Program-made: the position numbers and the translations under genes
Source of the DNA: Ornatilinea apprima
GTDB taxonomy: Bacteria > Chloroflexota > Anaerolineae > Anaerolineales > Anaerolineaceae
NCBI RefSeq assembly: GCF_001306115.1
Contig: NZ_LGCL01000027.1
Location: forward strand, 25,181-89,180
Direction: 5' to 3'
Length of the DNA stretch: 64,000 bases
The notes under the pieces: model-generated
What the model was told of the DNA's origin: nothing
Seen by the model: only the letters and a program-made list of their open reading frames with translations
The model's database searches: none
In this document: positions 16,741 through 25,115 of the stretch, in pieces
Numbering within the stretch: position 1 is the stretch's first letter
Layout: each line of letters starts with the position of its first letter

Positions 16741-18660
16741 ATGATGAATCGATTTCGCACCCAACGGGCTCTTCTGCTGACGGCGGCGCTGTTGCTGACG
16801 GCGGTTCTGCCCGCGCGCGCGCAAGCGAACCCGCCCGCGGTGACCGCCTACCCGCCCGACCTGAGCGCCTTCCCCACCATCACCTTTGAGGTGGAAGCGC
16901 AGGACGAGCAGGGGAACTTCCTCTCCAACCTCAACCGCGCCGATATCACCGTGCTGGAAGACGGCGCTGAGATTGACCTGGATGAGCTGGAACGCTACGA
17001 GCCGGGCATGCAGTTTCTGGTGTCGATCAATGCCGCCCCCATCTTGGCTAACCGCGTGGCGGGCGTCTCGCACTTCGACTCGATCCGCCAGGCGCTGGCC
17101 GAATGGGCGCAAACCCGCCCCAACCCCGGCAGCGACCGCCTGACCCTGGCCACCAGCGAGGGCGTGCTCTCGGCGGCAGAAGAATACCCCGAAGACTGGC
17201 TGGAGGCGCTGCAGGCCTACCAGCCCAACCTGCTGGCCAGCCAGCCTTCTACCATCAGCTTCACGCAGGCTTTAGACCAGTTAATTGAGCCGGGCAGCGA
17301 CCCGCGGATGAAGCGCGTAATCCTCTACATTACCCCGCTGCCCACCGGCGCTTTGCAGGGCGCCATCCCCGGCCTCACCGAGCGGGCGCGCCAGTTGAAC
17401 GCGCGTGTCTTTGTGTGGATGGTGGGCCCGGCCAGCCACGCCAACTTCCCCGGCGCCGAACCGCTGCGCCAGATGGCTGAGCAAACCGGCGGACAATTCT
17501 TCCACTATACCGGCGTAGAGGCGCTGCCCGGCCTGGAAGAATACCTGCAGCCGCTGCGCTACCGCTATCTGGCCAGCTACACCTCGCGCGTGAACCAGAG
17601 CGGCGATCACGAGCTGCAAGTGCGGCTGGAACGCGGCGGAGAAATGGTTACCTCGGCCGCCCAATCGTTTAATGTGAACGTGCAGCCCCCCAATCCGATC
17701 TTCCTCTCGCCGCCTGACCAGGTGCAGCGTGGCTGGGTGGAAGCGGAGCTGGAAGGCCAGCCCGAAAATCTGGAGCCGAAAAGCTACCCCATCCGCATTC
17801 TGATCGAGTTCCCCGACGGCCACCCGCGCGCCCTGGCCTTCAGCCGCCTGTATGTAGACGGCGAGCTGGCGCAGGAGCGCACCGAAGAGCCGTTTGACCA
17901 GTTCGACTGGCCGCTGGAGAGCATTACCGAGACCGGGCGGCGCGAACTGCAGATTGAGGTGCAAGACAGCCTGGGCCTCTCGCGGCGCAGCATCACCCAC
18001 AGCGTAGAGGTGGCCGTGCAGCCCGCCCCGCGCGACGTGCTGCTGGAGATGTTTACCAACGGGCGCTTTTTGCTGCAACTGGCGGCGGTGCTGCTGCCGC
18101 TGGCGGCGCTCATCCTGCTCATCCGCCGCACGCGCCGCAAGCGCGCCCAAACCCACCAGCGCCGCGGCTGGAGAGAAGATCCGCTCACCCAGCGGGTGAA
18201 CATACCGCAAGAGAAACCGCGCAAACTGGCCTCATCGGCCGCGCAAACCACCGTACCGGCCGGCGCGCCAGCGGTGGGCATGGCTAACCCCAACGGCGCG
18301 GCGCAGGCCTTTTTGCTGCGCCTGTCGGAGCAGGGCAGCCCCCTGCCGGGCGAGGTGATTGAGCTTTCCAAAATTGAGACCACCTTTGGCAGCGACCCCA
18401 ACCAGGCGGTTTGCGCGCTGAACGACCCCTCGGTGAGCAGCCTGCACGCGCGCATATACCAGAGCAGTGAAGGAAAATACGTGCTGGCCGACGCCGGTTC
18501 GGTGGCCGGCACCTGGGTGAACTACGCGCCCGTATCCAGCGCCGGCGTGCAGCTTCAGCACGGCGACCTGATCCACTTTGGGCGCGCGTCCTTTCGCTTT
18601 GAGCTGAAAAATCCACGCAAAGTACTCAAAGCGGTGGTTCTGCCGTACAATGAAGAGTAA
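16741..18660 (+). CDS. Exported VWA-like protein with membrane span and cytoplasmic FHA domain
   Basis: A 639-residue protein. Residues 1-28 form a signal peptide ending 'LPARAQA'. A von Willebrand A-like domain spans about residues 75-280 outside the cell ('QFLVSINAAP', 'RVILYITPLPTG'), without an intact MIDAS DxSxS motif. A transmembrane helix is near residues 443-463, followed by basic residues. A C-terminal FHA domain (about 535-625) contains 'FGSDPNQAVCALNDPSVSSLHARI' in the usual G-x-x..SxxH pattern, which binds phosphothreonine. The next gene is a PP2C phosphatase that overlaps or abuts the stop. The pair suggests signalling from cell surface through Ser/Thr phosphorylation. Confidence 0.82.
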   Translation: MMNRFRTQRALLLTAALLLTAVLPARAQANPPAVTAYPPDLSAFPTITFEVEAQDEQGNFLSNLNRADITVLEDGAEIDLDELERYEPGMQFLVSINAAPILANRVAGVSHFDSIRQALAEWAQTRPNPGSDRLTLATSEGVLSAAEEYPEDWLEALQAYQPNLLASQPSTISFTQALDQLIEPGSDPRMKRVILYITPLPTGALQGAIPGLTERARQLNARVFVWMVGPASHANFPGAEPLRQMAEQTGGQFFHYTGVEALPGLEEYLQPLRYRYLASYTSRVNQSGDHELQVRLERGGEMVTSAAQSFNVNVQPPNPIFLSPPDQVQRGWVEAELEGQPENLEPKSYPIRILIEFPDGHPRALAFSRLYVDGELAQERTEEPFDQFDWPLESITETGRRELQIEVQDSLGLSRRSITHSVEVAVQPAPRDVLLEMFTNGRFLLQLAAVLLPLAALILLIRRTRRKRAQTHQRRGWREDPLTQRVNIPQEKPRKLASSAAQTTVPAGAPAVGMANPNGAAQAFLLRLSEQGSPLPGEVIELSKIETTFGSDPNQAVCALNDPSVSSLHARIYQSSEGKYVLADAGSVAGTWVNYAPVSSAGVQLQHGDLIHFGRASFRFELKNPRKVLKAVVLPYNEE

Positions 18661-18661
18661 T

Positions 18662-19882
18662 ATGATCCGAGTCGAAAAATCACATTACCCTGTGGCCGCC
18701 CGGTCGCACGCGGGCATGTCGGGCAAGAACAACGAAGACCGTTTTGCCGTGACGGCCTTTACGCTGGGCAAAGAGAAGTCCACGCCGGTGCTGCTGGCCG
18801 TGCTGGCCGACGGCATTGGCGGCCACCGCGCCGGTGAAGTGGCGGCCGAGATCGCCGTGAACCGCATTACCCAAACCGTGGCCGACAGCAGCGGGCAGAA
18901 CCCGGTTGCCCTGCTGGAAGAAGCCATTCACCGGGCCAGCCAGGAGATTTTTGTTACCGCCGAGGGCGATTCCGAACGCAAAGGCATGGGCGCCACCTGC
19001 GCCGTGGCGTTGGTGATCGGCAGCCAGCTCTACGCCGCCTCGGTGGGCGACTCGCGCATTTACCTGCTGCGCGAGGGGCGCATTCAGCAAATCAGCAACG
19101 ATCATACCTGGATTCAGGAGGCGCTGGACCTGGGCCTGCTGGACCCCGAACAGGCGGTGGGGCACCCCAACGCGCACGTCATCCGGCGCTTTTTAGGCGC
19201 GCCGCACCCGCCGGAGGTGGATTTTCGCCTGCGCCTGAGCGGGCGCGAGAATGACCGCCAGTCGCTTTCGAACCAGGGCATGCACCTGCAGCCGGGCGAT
19301 CAACTGGTGCTGTGCAGCGACGGCCTGACCGACCTGGTATCGAACAGCGAAATTCTGGATATTTGCAGCCAGCATCCGCTGGAAGCCGCTGCCGACGCGC
19401 TGGTAGAGCTAGCCAACACGCGCGGCGGGCACGACAACATCACCCTGATCACGTTTCAGGCCAACGGGCAGGCCTACAGCGAAGAGCAGCCCGCGCGAAA
19501 AGGCAGCCCGGTGCTGGGGCTCACCTGCCTGGGGCTGGTTCTGCTGGCGCTGATGGTGGCCGGGGCAGTGTGGGGCTGGAACGCCCTGCGCGGCAGCCGG
19601 CAGCCCACCCCCACGCCGGGGCTGATCGCTACCCCCGAGGCGTCTGTTCAACCGGAGATCTTTGAAAGCGACGTAACCCCCCAACCGCTGCCCACCAACC
19701 CCGCCCCGCTGGATGAAACCACCCCGCCCGCGGGCGTTACCCCCGAAGCCGGGGCGACTCTCCCATCCGGGGGAGAAACCCTCCCATCCGGGGGGGCGAC
19801 TCTCCCTGACGGGGGGGCAACCCTCCCTGGCGGGGGGGCGACCCTCACCCCGTGGCCAACCAACACCGCGCCGGCGCCCTGA
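18662..19882 (+). CDS. PP2C-type serine/threonine phosphatase with membrane span
   Basis: This 406-residue protein (410 if the overlapping ATG at 18650 is used) dephosphorylates phosphoserine or phosphothreonine using two metal ions. The motifs are 'SHAGMSGKNNEDRF', 'LADGIGGHRAGEVA', 'YAASVGDSRIYLLR', 'LCSDGLTDLVSNSE' and 'GGHDNITLI', giving the metal-binding Asp residues. A transmembrane helix lies near residues 285-308. After it the outside part has a Thr/Pro stalk and four copies of an 'ATLPSGG'-like repeat coded by about 21-bp repeats (19752-19850). It is adjacent to the FHA protein, so both probably act in one phospho-signalling circuit. Confidence 0.92.
   Translation: MIRVEKSHYPVAARSHAGMSGKNNEDRFAVTAFTLGKEKSTPVLLAVLADGIGGHRAGEVAAEIAVNRITQTVADSSGQNPVALLEEAIHRASQEIFVTAEGDSERKGMGATCAVALVIGSQLYAASVGDSRIYLLREGRIQQISNDHTWIQEALDLGLLDPEQAVGHPNAHVIRRFLGAPHPPEVDFRLRLSGRENDRQSLSNQGMHLQPGDQLVLCSDGLTDLVSNSEILDICSQHPLEAAADALVELANTRGGHDNITLITFQANGQAYSEEQPARKGSPVLGLTCLGLVLLALMVAGAVWGWNALRGSRQPTPTPGLIATPEASVQPEIFESDVTPQPLPTNPAPLDETTPPAGVTPEAGATLPSGGETLPSGGATLPDGGATLPGGGATLTPWPTNTAPAP
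19752..19850 (+). repeat. Coding minisatellite in the PP2C gene
   Basis: Four to five units of about 21-24 bp, each coding a seven- or eight-residue 'TLPxGG'-type repeat. The G-runs ('cggggg') make it likely to vary in length. Confidence 0.8.
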
Positions 19883-19901
19883 GCGCGCGGTTCGCGGTCT
19901 C

Positions 19902-19930
19902 TTGCCGGTGCGGGGGAACTATGATAGAAT
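19902..19930 (+). promoter_or_regulatory. Promoter of tRNA-Ser(UGA)
   Basis: TTGCCG (19902-19907) and TAGAAT (19925-19930) are separated by 17 bases, 27 bases before the tRNA. Confidence 0.65.
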
Positions 19931-19957
19931 TTGGAACGCGTAGGGTTTAAGGGCCTC

Positions 19958-20048
<91 letters not shown>

Positions 20049-20072
20049 GTTCTTGCCTTAACAAAAGAAAAT

Positions 20073-20160
20073 GGGGAGGTGCCAGAGTGGCCGATTGGGC
20101 TCGCCTGCTAAGTGAGTGCTGGGGTTAACTCAGCCGCGGGTTCGAATCCCGCCCTCCCCG
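20073..20160 (+). tRNA. tRNA-Ser(GCU), used as integration site
   Basis: An 88-base class II tRNA. The acceptor stem is GGGGAGG/CCTCCCC with discriminator G. The anticodon stem CTCGC/GTGAG (with one G-T pair) closes loop CTGCTAA, giving anticodon GCU for AGC/AGU. The last 31 bases are also the 3' end of the minus-strand serine integrase gene. The tRNA itself looks intact. Confidence 0.95.
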
Positions 20161-20165
20161 CAACT
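20130..20165. other. Predicted attachment junction (attL)
   Basis: The 3' end of tRNA-Ser(GCU) overlaps the final ten codons of the minus-strand integrase, which encode 'GEGGIRTRG', a peptide that arises when a reading frame runs through the antisense of a tRNA 3' end. This is where an integrating element would have joined. No second copy was found by eye in the window. Confidence 0.6.
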
Positions 20166-21707
20166 ACAACTTTTTTGCGTCACCAGGGGCATAAACGAAT
20201 CGGTTAGCTGAACGGCCACGATTACGTTGCCTCGGACAAAAGCTGCTTGGACTGCCATCCGGAGCAGCTTTTTCTTTTCGATTGGTAATGTGCGGTCCCA
20301 ATTTTCCAGCGCAGGCCGGATAGAGTTAACTAATGTTATTATAGCATTGGGATTTGAATAAGACAAGGTGCTTTGGATATGCTCGTATCGGTCCGATTCT
20401 TTTTTGAACTCGTCGCGATCAAGTTCTCCTAAAAGATACAACTCTTTCGCTCGCTCATAGCGCGCTTCGGCTTCCGCAACTACTGCCTTTGATCGCTCCA
20501 AACCCTGATCTGCAGTCCAGTCTTTCAAAGTGTCTAGTAGAACATCTGCAATTTGACGTTCAACTACCTCTGCCCTAAGGGTGTCCTGTTGGCAATTCGT
20601 GGACCGCTCGATCCGCGATGCATCCCGATAGTACCGCCTTCCAGAACTAGACACACCTCTCATCGCTTTGCCGCAGTAACCGCAGCGCAAAATGCCGGTC
20701 AGTGGGTAGATTTGCGCTGTCGGCTTTTCAGCCCGCCAGTTGCTGCCCAACATCAGCCGCATCTCCTTCACTTTTTGGAAATCCTCCTCGCTGATTAAGG
20801 GAGGATGTTTCCCTTCGTACAAAGTCACTTCATCCAATTCGCTGCGCTTTGTTTTTCGTGCACCAATCTCGCTGGAGGCTTTGTACGGAAGTTTCCCAGT
20901 ATAAAAGACCCGATTGAGCATATCGCGAACCAAATCCTTTTTGAACGGTCCGGCAACCGATACGCCAGGATGACCCTTTTGGCGCACCTGGATGGTAAAG
21001 CCATCTGGAAAGGTCAATTGGTAGGAATTTAGTTTTTCCGCGATGCTTGCATCCGATTGATTTCCACTTAAGTACCAACTGAATACCAGCTTGACGACCT
21101 CACTATCTACTGGATGCAATACCAAACACTTGCCATCTGATTTGTTCGGCTTTCCAAAGTCTGGGCAGTAGCCTTTTCCATTGGAATCTTCACAAGCAGA
21201 ACACAATCCTTTGCAATATCCATAAGGTGGGAGGCCGTTCCATAATCCCTCTCTGGCTCTTTGTTGTTTTCCTTTAATAGTCTCTTGGCGGAGATTATCC
21301 AAATAGATTTCGGCGAGGATACCTAATACTGTGAGCATCAGCTTCCCCCAGGGCGAGGTAAAGTCCAATCGCTCTTGGACAGATGCAAAGGAAATATCCA
21401 TTGACCGGAGTTGATCTAAAGCCGTGAGCAGGCCTGCCAGGTGGCGATAGAACCGGTCAATTTTATCAACCACAATTACATCGAACTTCCTGGCTTCCGC
21501 GTCACCCATCAAACGTTCCAAATCAGGCCGATGGCTATCTTTTTTAGCCGAGATTCCAGCGTCAGTATAGATCTCGATTAAATCCCAACCTTGTGAAGTG
21601 GCATAATCGCGAATGTTCTTCTCTTGCGCATCAAGGCTGTGCCCATCGATCTGCTCTCGCATGGATACGCGGCGATACCCCACTGCTCTCAACCTCGGTT
21701 TTTCCAT
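20130..21707 (-). CDS. Large serine recombinase (integrase)
   Basis: A 525-residue large serine recombinase. The N-terminal resolvase domain begins 'VGYRRVSMREQ', with the nucleophile Ser15, and includes 'VVDKIDRFYRHLAGLL'. The recombinase domain has the zinc ribbon 'GILRCGYCGKAMRG' near residue 345 and a long helical C-terminus. Between them lies an additional Cys cluster, 'YCKGLCSACEDSNGKGYC' (C-x3-C-x2-C-x8-C), also found in the recombinase at 22234-24027. Its final codons are the antisense of the tRNA-Ser(GCU) 3' end, which suggests that it acts at this site. The start ATG lies after 'AGGAGTC' on the minus strand. A divergent XRE-like gene starts 107 bases upstream. Confidence 0.92.
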   Translation of the reverse strand: MEKPRLRAVGYRRVSMREQIDGHSLDAQEKNIRDYATSQGWDLIEIYTDAGISAKKDSHRPDLERLMGDAEARKFDVIVVDKIDRFYRHLAGLLTALDQLRSMDISFASVQERLDFTSPWGKLMLTVLGILAEIYLDNLRQETIKGKQQRAREGLWNGLPPYGYCKGLCSACEDSNGKGYCPDFGKPNKSDGKCLVLHPVDSEVVKLVFSWYLSGNQSDASIAEKLNSYQLTFPDGFTIQVRQKGHPGVSVAGPFKKDLVRDMLNRVFYTGKLPYKASSEIGARKTKRSELDEVTLYEGKHPPLISEEDFQKVKEMRLMLGSNWRAEKPTAQIYPLTGILRCGYCGKAMRGVSSSGRRYYRDASRIERSTNCQQDTLRAEVVERQIADVLLDTLKDWTADQGLERSKAVVAEAEARYERAKELYLLGELDRDEFKKESDRYEHIQSTLSYSNPNAIITLVNSIRPALENWDRTLPIEKKKLLRMAVQAAFVRGNVIVAVQLTDSFMPLVTQKSCSCGEGGIRTRG

Positions 21708-21813
21708 GACTCCTCCTAATGCTATAATAATATTGGGATAGATTTATTTCTTAGACGAAACGAACCGTCAACCTAACAATATTTATACGCCGCGAATGCC
21801 CAGGTGAAAAATC

Positions 21814-22227
21814 ATGGAAAAACCGATCGCACAAGCACAGCGAGAAGCAAAAAACAAGACCATTGATCTCGGCCCTTTTATTGCCAGACTCACCGAGTTA
21901 ATGGAAAAGCATAATGAGAGTTATCGGGAAGCGGGGATGAGCGCCGGTCTGGATCATCAAGCGATCCGGCGAATCTTATCTGGTCAGCGCCCGGCGATGG
22001 TGAACTGTATATTATTAGCCGATCATTATGGCGTGAATCCGAATGAATTTTTAGAGTTGGCTGGTTGGCCAACTCTGAAAGTGTTTGATGTTCGCGGCTT
22101 AGAAACAGATCGTCTTCCCCCTGAGGCTGTTGATGTTGCCCTGGTATTGAGTCGTGTTCCAGACCCAGGAGTTCGAAAGCAGTTAGCCACCGCAGTGATT
22201 ACGCTGCTGCAAAAGTATTTTGAGTAA
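21814..22227 (+). CDS. XRE-type helix-turn-helix regulator
   Basis: A protein of 137 residues. Residues 23-70 form an XRE/Cro-like helix-turn-helix ('LTELMEKHNESYREAGMSAG', 'HQAIRRILSGQRP', 'CILLADHYGVNPNEFLELAG'). The C-terminal 55 residues are helical and may dimerise. It is divergent from the first serine recombinase gene and convergent with the second, so it may repress excision or integration. AT-rich bases 21708-21813 between the divergent genes could hold its operator. Ribosome-binding site weak. No effector domain recognised. Confidence 0.7.
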   Translation: MEKPIAQAQREAKNKTIDLGPFIARLTELMEKHNESYREAGMSAGLDHQAIRRILSGQRPAMVNCILLADHYGVNPNEFLELAGWPTLKVFDVRGLETDRLPPEAVDVALVLSRVPDPGVRKQLATAVITLLQKYFE

Positions 22228-22233
22228 TAGAGA

Positions 22234-24027
22234 TCATCCGGCAATGCCTAATAATATGTCAAAAGGAGCATTTACCAGCATTTGCCGCACAACTCCCCGT
22301 TGATCGAAGTAAATCGCTTCAACCATAACTTTCAGTAAGGTCCTTTGTTCCCTAGAAGTCATCTTTCTCCATGTCGTCGAGAAGTCTTTAAGGAAGGGTA
22401 AAATCTCGCGCACCTCCGCCTTTGCGGAAGGCTGCATTTTTTGCAGCTCGCTGGTGATGGTTGTTGCCCGATCCTTGAATTGGGCTTGTGTCAAAAAGCC
22501 GCTGGTATACATTTCCTGTAATCTCTTCAGTTCCTGGCGCAGGTTGTAGTTCTCGCGCTCAAACTCCTCTATACCATGGTTACTCAGAAAATAGGCCATG
22601 ATCATCTCATACCAGGCTGGCGGTATGACCAGGTTGGCAATTGAATCATGGATCTGTGCTTCGAGTTTATCTGCCCGCAATGTGGAGGAATGGCTCTCAA
22701 TTAGCTTGTTCCAGGTATTGGGTTGGCTGCTTGCAACCCCTGCTTCGTTGGCGATTTCCAATGGCGCACTTTGCATCCCACCTTTCTTTCCTTTATCGTG
22801 AATTGTTGCGCAGCGGTAATACTGTGTTCCGGTATTTCCTGTAGATCCGCGTAGACTAGCCTGCGCGCCGGCCTGCTCCATGCAGACCCAACACCTACCC
22901 ACACCAGTCAACAGGTAATCACGCTTTGGACGATTCCTTGTCACTGGAGAAATCCCTTTGGATTGGCGCAGCTGCATATTTTGCTCCCATAGTTCATAAG
23001 GATAAATTGCTTGATGCAGACCCTTTTGCAAAATCTGCGGTTGTCGTTTGTTTTGTAACGGCTGCTGGGTTCCTTTTCGCTTCGGATTTTCCACATCGTC
23101 ATCCATATCCAAAGGCCGGGTAGGATAATGAGCAACCAATCCCACATAAAACGGGCTGCGGATAATATCGCGTACATTATCCCGGCTGAATGGCCCAGGC
23201 AGCGTCTGGCCAGGTAAACCCTTCGTTCGAAATGCCACCTCTGAGTTATCTGGCAAACGGAACGTGTGGCTATTGAGATCGCTGGCGATTTCCAGATCGC
23301 TTTTGCCTCTGCTGTACAACTGCGCAGCGAGGCTGACGGCATGCATCTCAATGGGATGGGGAACGGGTATTCGTCCGCGCTGACTTTCAACCCGGTCAAC
23401 ACTGCCATATAGCGGGCAATAATCCTTTCCGTTCGGATCTTTGCAGGTAGAACACAAACCTTTGCAGTAGCCAAACCGGAAGGAAGCATTGGACAGGCCA
23501 TTCATTACACGCTCCAATTTAGCCTCGCGTGTCCGGGCGCTTGATTGCCAGATATACATTTCGGCCAAAGCGCCCAGAACATAAAGAACCAAACGGCCCC
23601 ACCAATTGTCAGTGTCAATCTGCTCAGTGACGGATACCAGGCGCACTTTATATGTTTTGATCATCCGGATGAACTTCAATAATGATTCGAGATTGCGGTA
23701 AAGGCGATCCAGGCGATGAACGACTACCACCGTGACTCTACCAGCCCGGATATCTCCAATCATCTTCTGCAAAGATGTGCGCCGGCTGTTCCTGCCTGTC
23801 TTGGCCGGATCGGCATAAATTGCATAGATATCCCAACCCTTTGATCGCGCATATTCTTCAGCTTTGTCCGGTTGAATGTCCATCGAATATCCGTGGTGCC
23901 GTGGATCGATTCGGGAAACACGCGTGTAGATGGCTGCCTTTTCCTCGCTTTCTGGCCTGCTAACATCGCGTACAAACCCCTGGATTTTTTTATTCAAGTC
24001 GTCAATGCTATTTGGAAAAATATCCAT
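22234..24027 (-). CDS. Second large serine recombinase
   Basis: A 597-residue recombinase. The N-terminal domain 'AAIYTRVSRIDP' has the nucleophile near Ser38 after a 28-residue extension, and 'VVVVHRLDRLYRNLESLL' follows. It carries the same extra Cys cluster as the first recombinase, 'YCKGLCSTCKDPNGKDYC'. The C-terminal zinc ribbon is partly degenerate ('GRCWVCMEQAG' and 'YYRCATI'). The two proteins are related but clearly divergent, so a tandem acquisition or a heteromeric pair is possible. Its stop lies seven bases from the convergent XRE-like gene stop. Start ATG follows GAGGTGAGTA on the minus strand. Confidence 0.9.
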   Translation of the reverse strand: MDIFPNSIDDLNKKIQGFVRDVSRPESEEKAAIYTRVSRIDPRHHGYSMDIQPDKAEEYARSKGWDIYAIYADPAKTGRNSRRTSLQKMIGDIRAGRVTVVVVHRLDRLYRNLESLLKFIRMIKTYKVRLVSVTEQIDTDNWWGRLVLYVLGALAEMYIWQSSARTREAKLERVMNGLSNASFRFGYCKGLCSTCKDPNGKDYCPLYGSVDRVESQRGRIPVPHPIEMHAVSLAAQLYSRGKSDLEIASDLNSHTFRLPDNSEVAFRTKGLPGQTLPGPFSRDNVRDIIRSPFYVGLVAHYPTRPLDMDDDVENPKRKGTQQPLQNKRQPQILQKGLHQAIYPYELWEQNMQLRQSKGISPVTRNRPKRDYLLTGVGRCWVCMEQAGAQASLRGSTGNTGTQYYRCATIHDKGKKGGMQSAPLEIANEAGVASSQPNTWNKLIESHSSTLRADKLEAQIHDSIANLVIPPAWYEMIMAYFLSNHGIEEFERENYNLRQELKRLQEMYTSGFLTQAQFKDRATTITSELQKMQPSAKAEVREILPFLKDFSTTWRKMTSREQRTLLKVMVEAIYFDQRGVVRQMLVNAPFDILLGIAG

Positions 24028-24076
24028 TACTCACCTCGTAAAAAGATGCCGGTGACACCAGCATCCTGGTAACATT

Positions 24077-24265
24077 TCACTTGTTCTGAGTGTCCGTTGT
24101 TTTCGCCTGTTCGCTAATTCCGAGATCTTCTGGAAGGCATAATTCCGCATCGCTCACTATGCGCCCGGTAATCCTGCGCAACACCAGCGCCAGTTCATAG
24201 CAGAATTGACGGATTTTTTCCTGGGTGGCTGGGTCTTCAACTGAGAAGTTTTTCGGTTCTCCCAT
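24077..24265 (-). CDS. Small protein of unknown function
   Basis: A 62-residue frame starting at ATG 24265, two bases after the stop of the upstream gene, with GGGAGGATCTG about 9-14 bases before it. An alternative ATG at 24283 would overlap the upstream gene by 16 bases. The sequence 'ATQEKIRQFCYELALVLRRITGR' (residues 12-34) looks like one amphipathic helix. Coupling to the upstream gene and the shared position behind a palindrome-rich promoter suggest one operon. No family recognised. Confidence 0.5.
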   Translation of the reverse strand: MGEPKNFSVEDPATQEKIRQFCYELALVLRRITGRIVSDAELCLPEDLGISEQAKTTDTQNK

Positions 24266-24267
24266 GT

Positions 24268-24705
24268 TTACAGATCCTCCCACTCCGTGGCAATATTGCT
24301 AAGCGCAGCCTGCACACGCTGGCTTGCCTGCTCCATGCCACCCAGTTCTGCAACAGGTATGGTACGCAGGATTTGCTTGAGCGAGCGGAGTGACGTGGAC
24401 AGCTTGGCGCAGCAATGCAATGTCTTTTCAACATTCTCTTTGACCTGATCCTGGAGGGTTATTCGCCGAGGAGAAACTGCCTGGCAACTCTGTCCGGATT
24501 GCTTTAGCGCCAGCGCCAGCAGTTCCGCGCAGCTAAATGCGCCCATGCTGATTCCTCGCAGCGTTTCAATCGTTTCTTCCGCGCCAGGAAATTCAATATC
24601 ACTTTCAAACAATTGAAGCGTGTCCGCAAACTTGCGGATTTCTTCTCGCAGATTGCCCAGCTCGTGATACATACCTTTTGAATGAGATTGGTGATTCTTG
24701 TGCAT
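24268..24705 (-). CDS. Helical protein of unknown function
   Basis: This protein of 145 residues is predicted to be mostly helical and has no enzyme motif. It contains 'LGNLREEIRKFADTLQLFE' near the N-terminus and 'CAKLSTSLRSLKQILRTI' in the second half. Start ATG 24705 is preceded by 'ATCAGGAGCAACGGTT', with AGGAG nine bases before it. The promoter region holds GAAC-N4-GTTC (24732-24745), TTCTTGACAAGAA (24742-24754) and a 20-bp inverted repeat (24781-24832), so it is probably tightly regulated, perhaps by DNA damage. It is followed directly by the 62-residue gene. Confidence 0.6.
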   Translation of the reverse strand: MHKNHQSHSKGMYHELGNLREEIRKFADTLQLFESDIEFPGAEETIETLRGISMGAFSCAELLALALKQSGQSCQAVSPRRITLQDQVKENVEKTLHCCAKLSTSLRSLKQILRTIPVAELGGMEQASQRVQAALSNIATEWEDL

Positions 24706-24731
24706 AACCGTTGCTCCTGATAAAAGTATTC

Positions 24732-24754
24732 AGAACGTATGTTCTTGACAAGAA
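24732..24754. promoter_or_regulatory. Two overlapping palindromes, one LexA-box-like
   Basis: AGAACGTATGTTCT (24732-24745) matches GAAC-N4-GTTC, the pattern of the Gram-positive LexA box. TTCTTGACAAGAA (24742-24754) is an overlapping odd palindrome. Both precede the minus-strand operon 24705-24077. Confidence 0.55.
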
Positions 24755-24780
24755 TTTAGCATTTGTAACCATCAAAAACT

Positions 24781-24832
24781 ACCTGTCTAAATGGACATAT
24801 TTAGCCTAAAGAATATGTCTATTTAGACAGGT
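24781..24832. promoter_or_regulatory. Paired operator within a 20-bp inverted repeat
   Basis: ACCTGTCTAAATGGACATAT (24781-24800) is matched, with one mismatch, by 24813-24832. Each arm contains its own palindrome, TGTCTAAATGGACA and TGTCTATTTAGACA, spaced about 33 bp centre to centre (three helical turns). Confidence 0.7.
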
Positions 24833-24877
24833 TGACAAAATGACAGAATTTTTAACTCAAACTTTATGTCGGGTATC

Positions 24878-24906
24878 TTGCGTTCCAATAAATGATCGCC
24901 TATAAT
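24878..24906 (+). promoter_or_regulatory. Promoter for the LuxR-type gene
   Basis: TTGCGT (24878-24883) and TATAAT (24901-24906) with a 17-base spacer. The leader to 25116 is about 200 bases long; I see no gene in it. Confidence 0.65.
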
Positions 24907-25115
24907 TAGTACATAAGTTCTATATTTTAGCACCTCTCTTAGCAGAAGGTACCTCCCTTGCGCATCCAAGCCTTTTATCGTCTGACAACGTCCTGGGCAA
25001 TCGAATACAGAAATTTCCCCGATTTTGCGAAATTAGGTTGGTCCCCTTCTGCGGAAAGCACGCCGAGGGGTTTTTCGATTTTCTGCTGTCCATCCTGCCA
25101 GGAGGTCCTTCGTTG

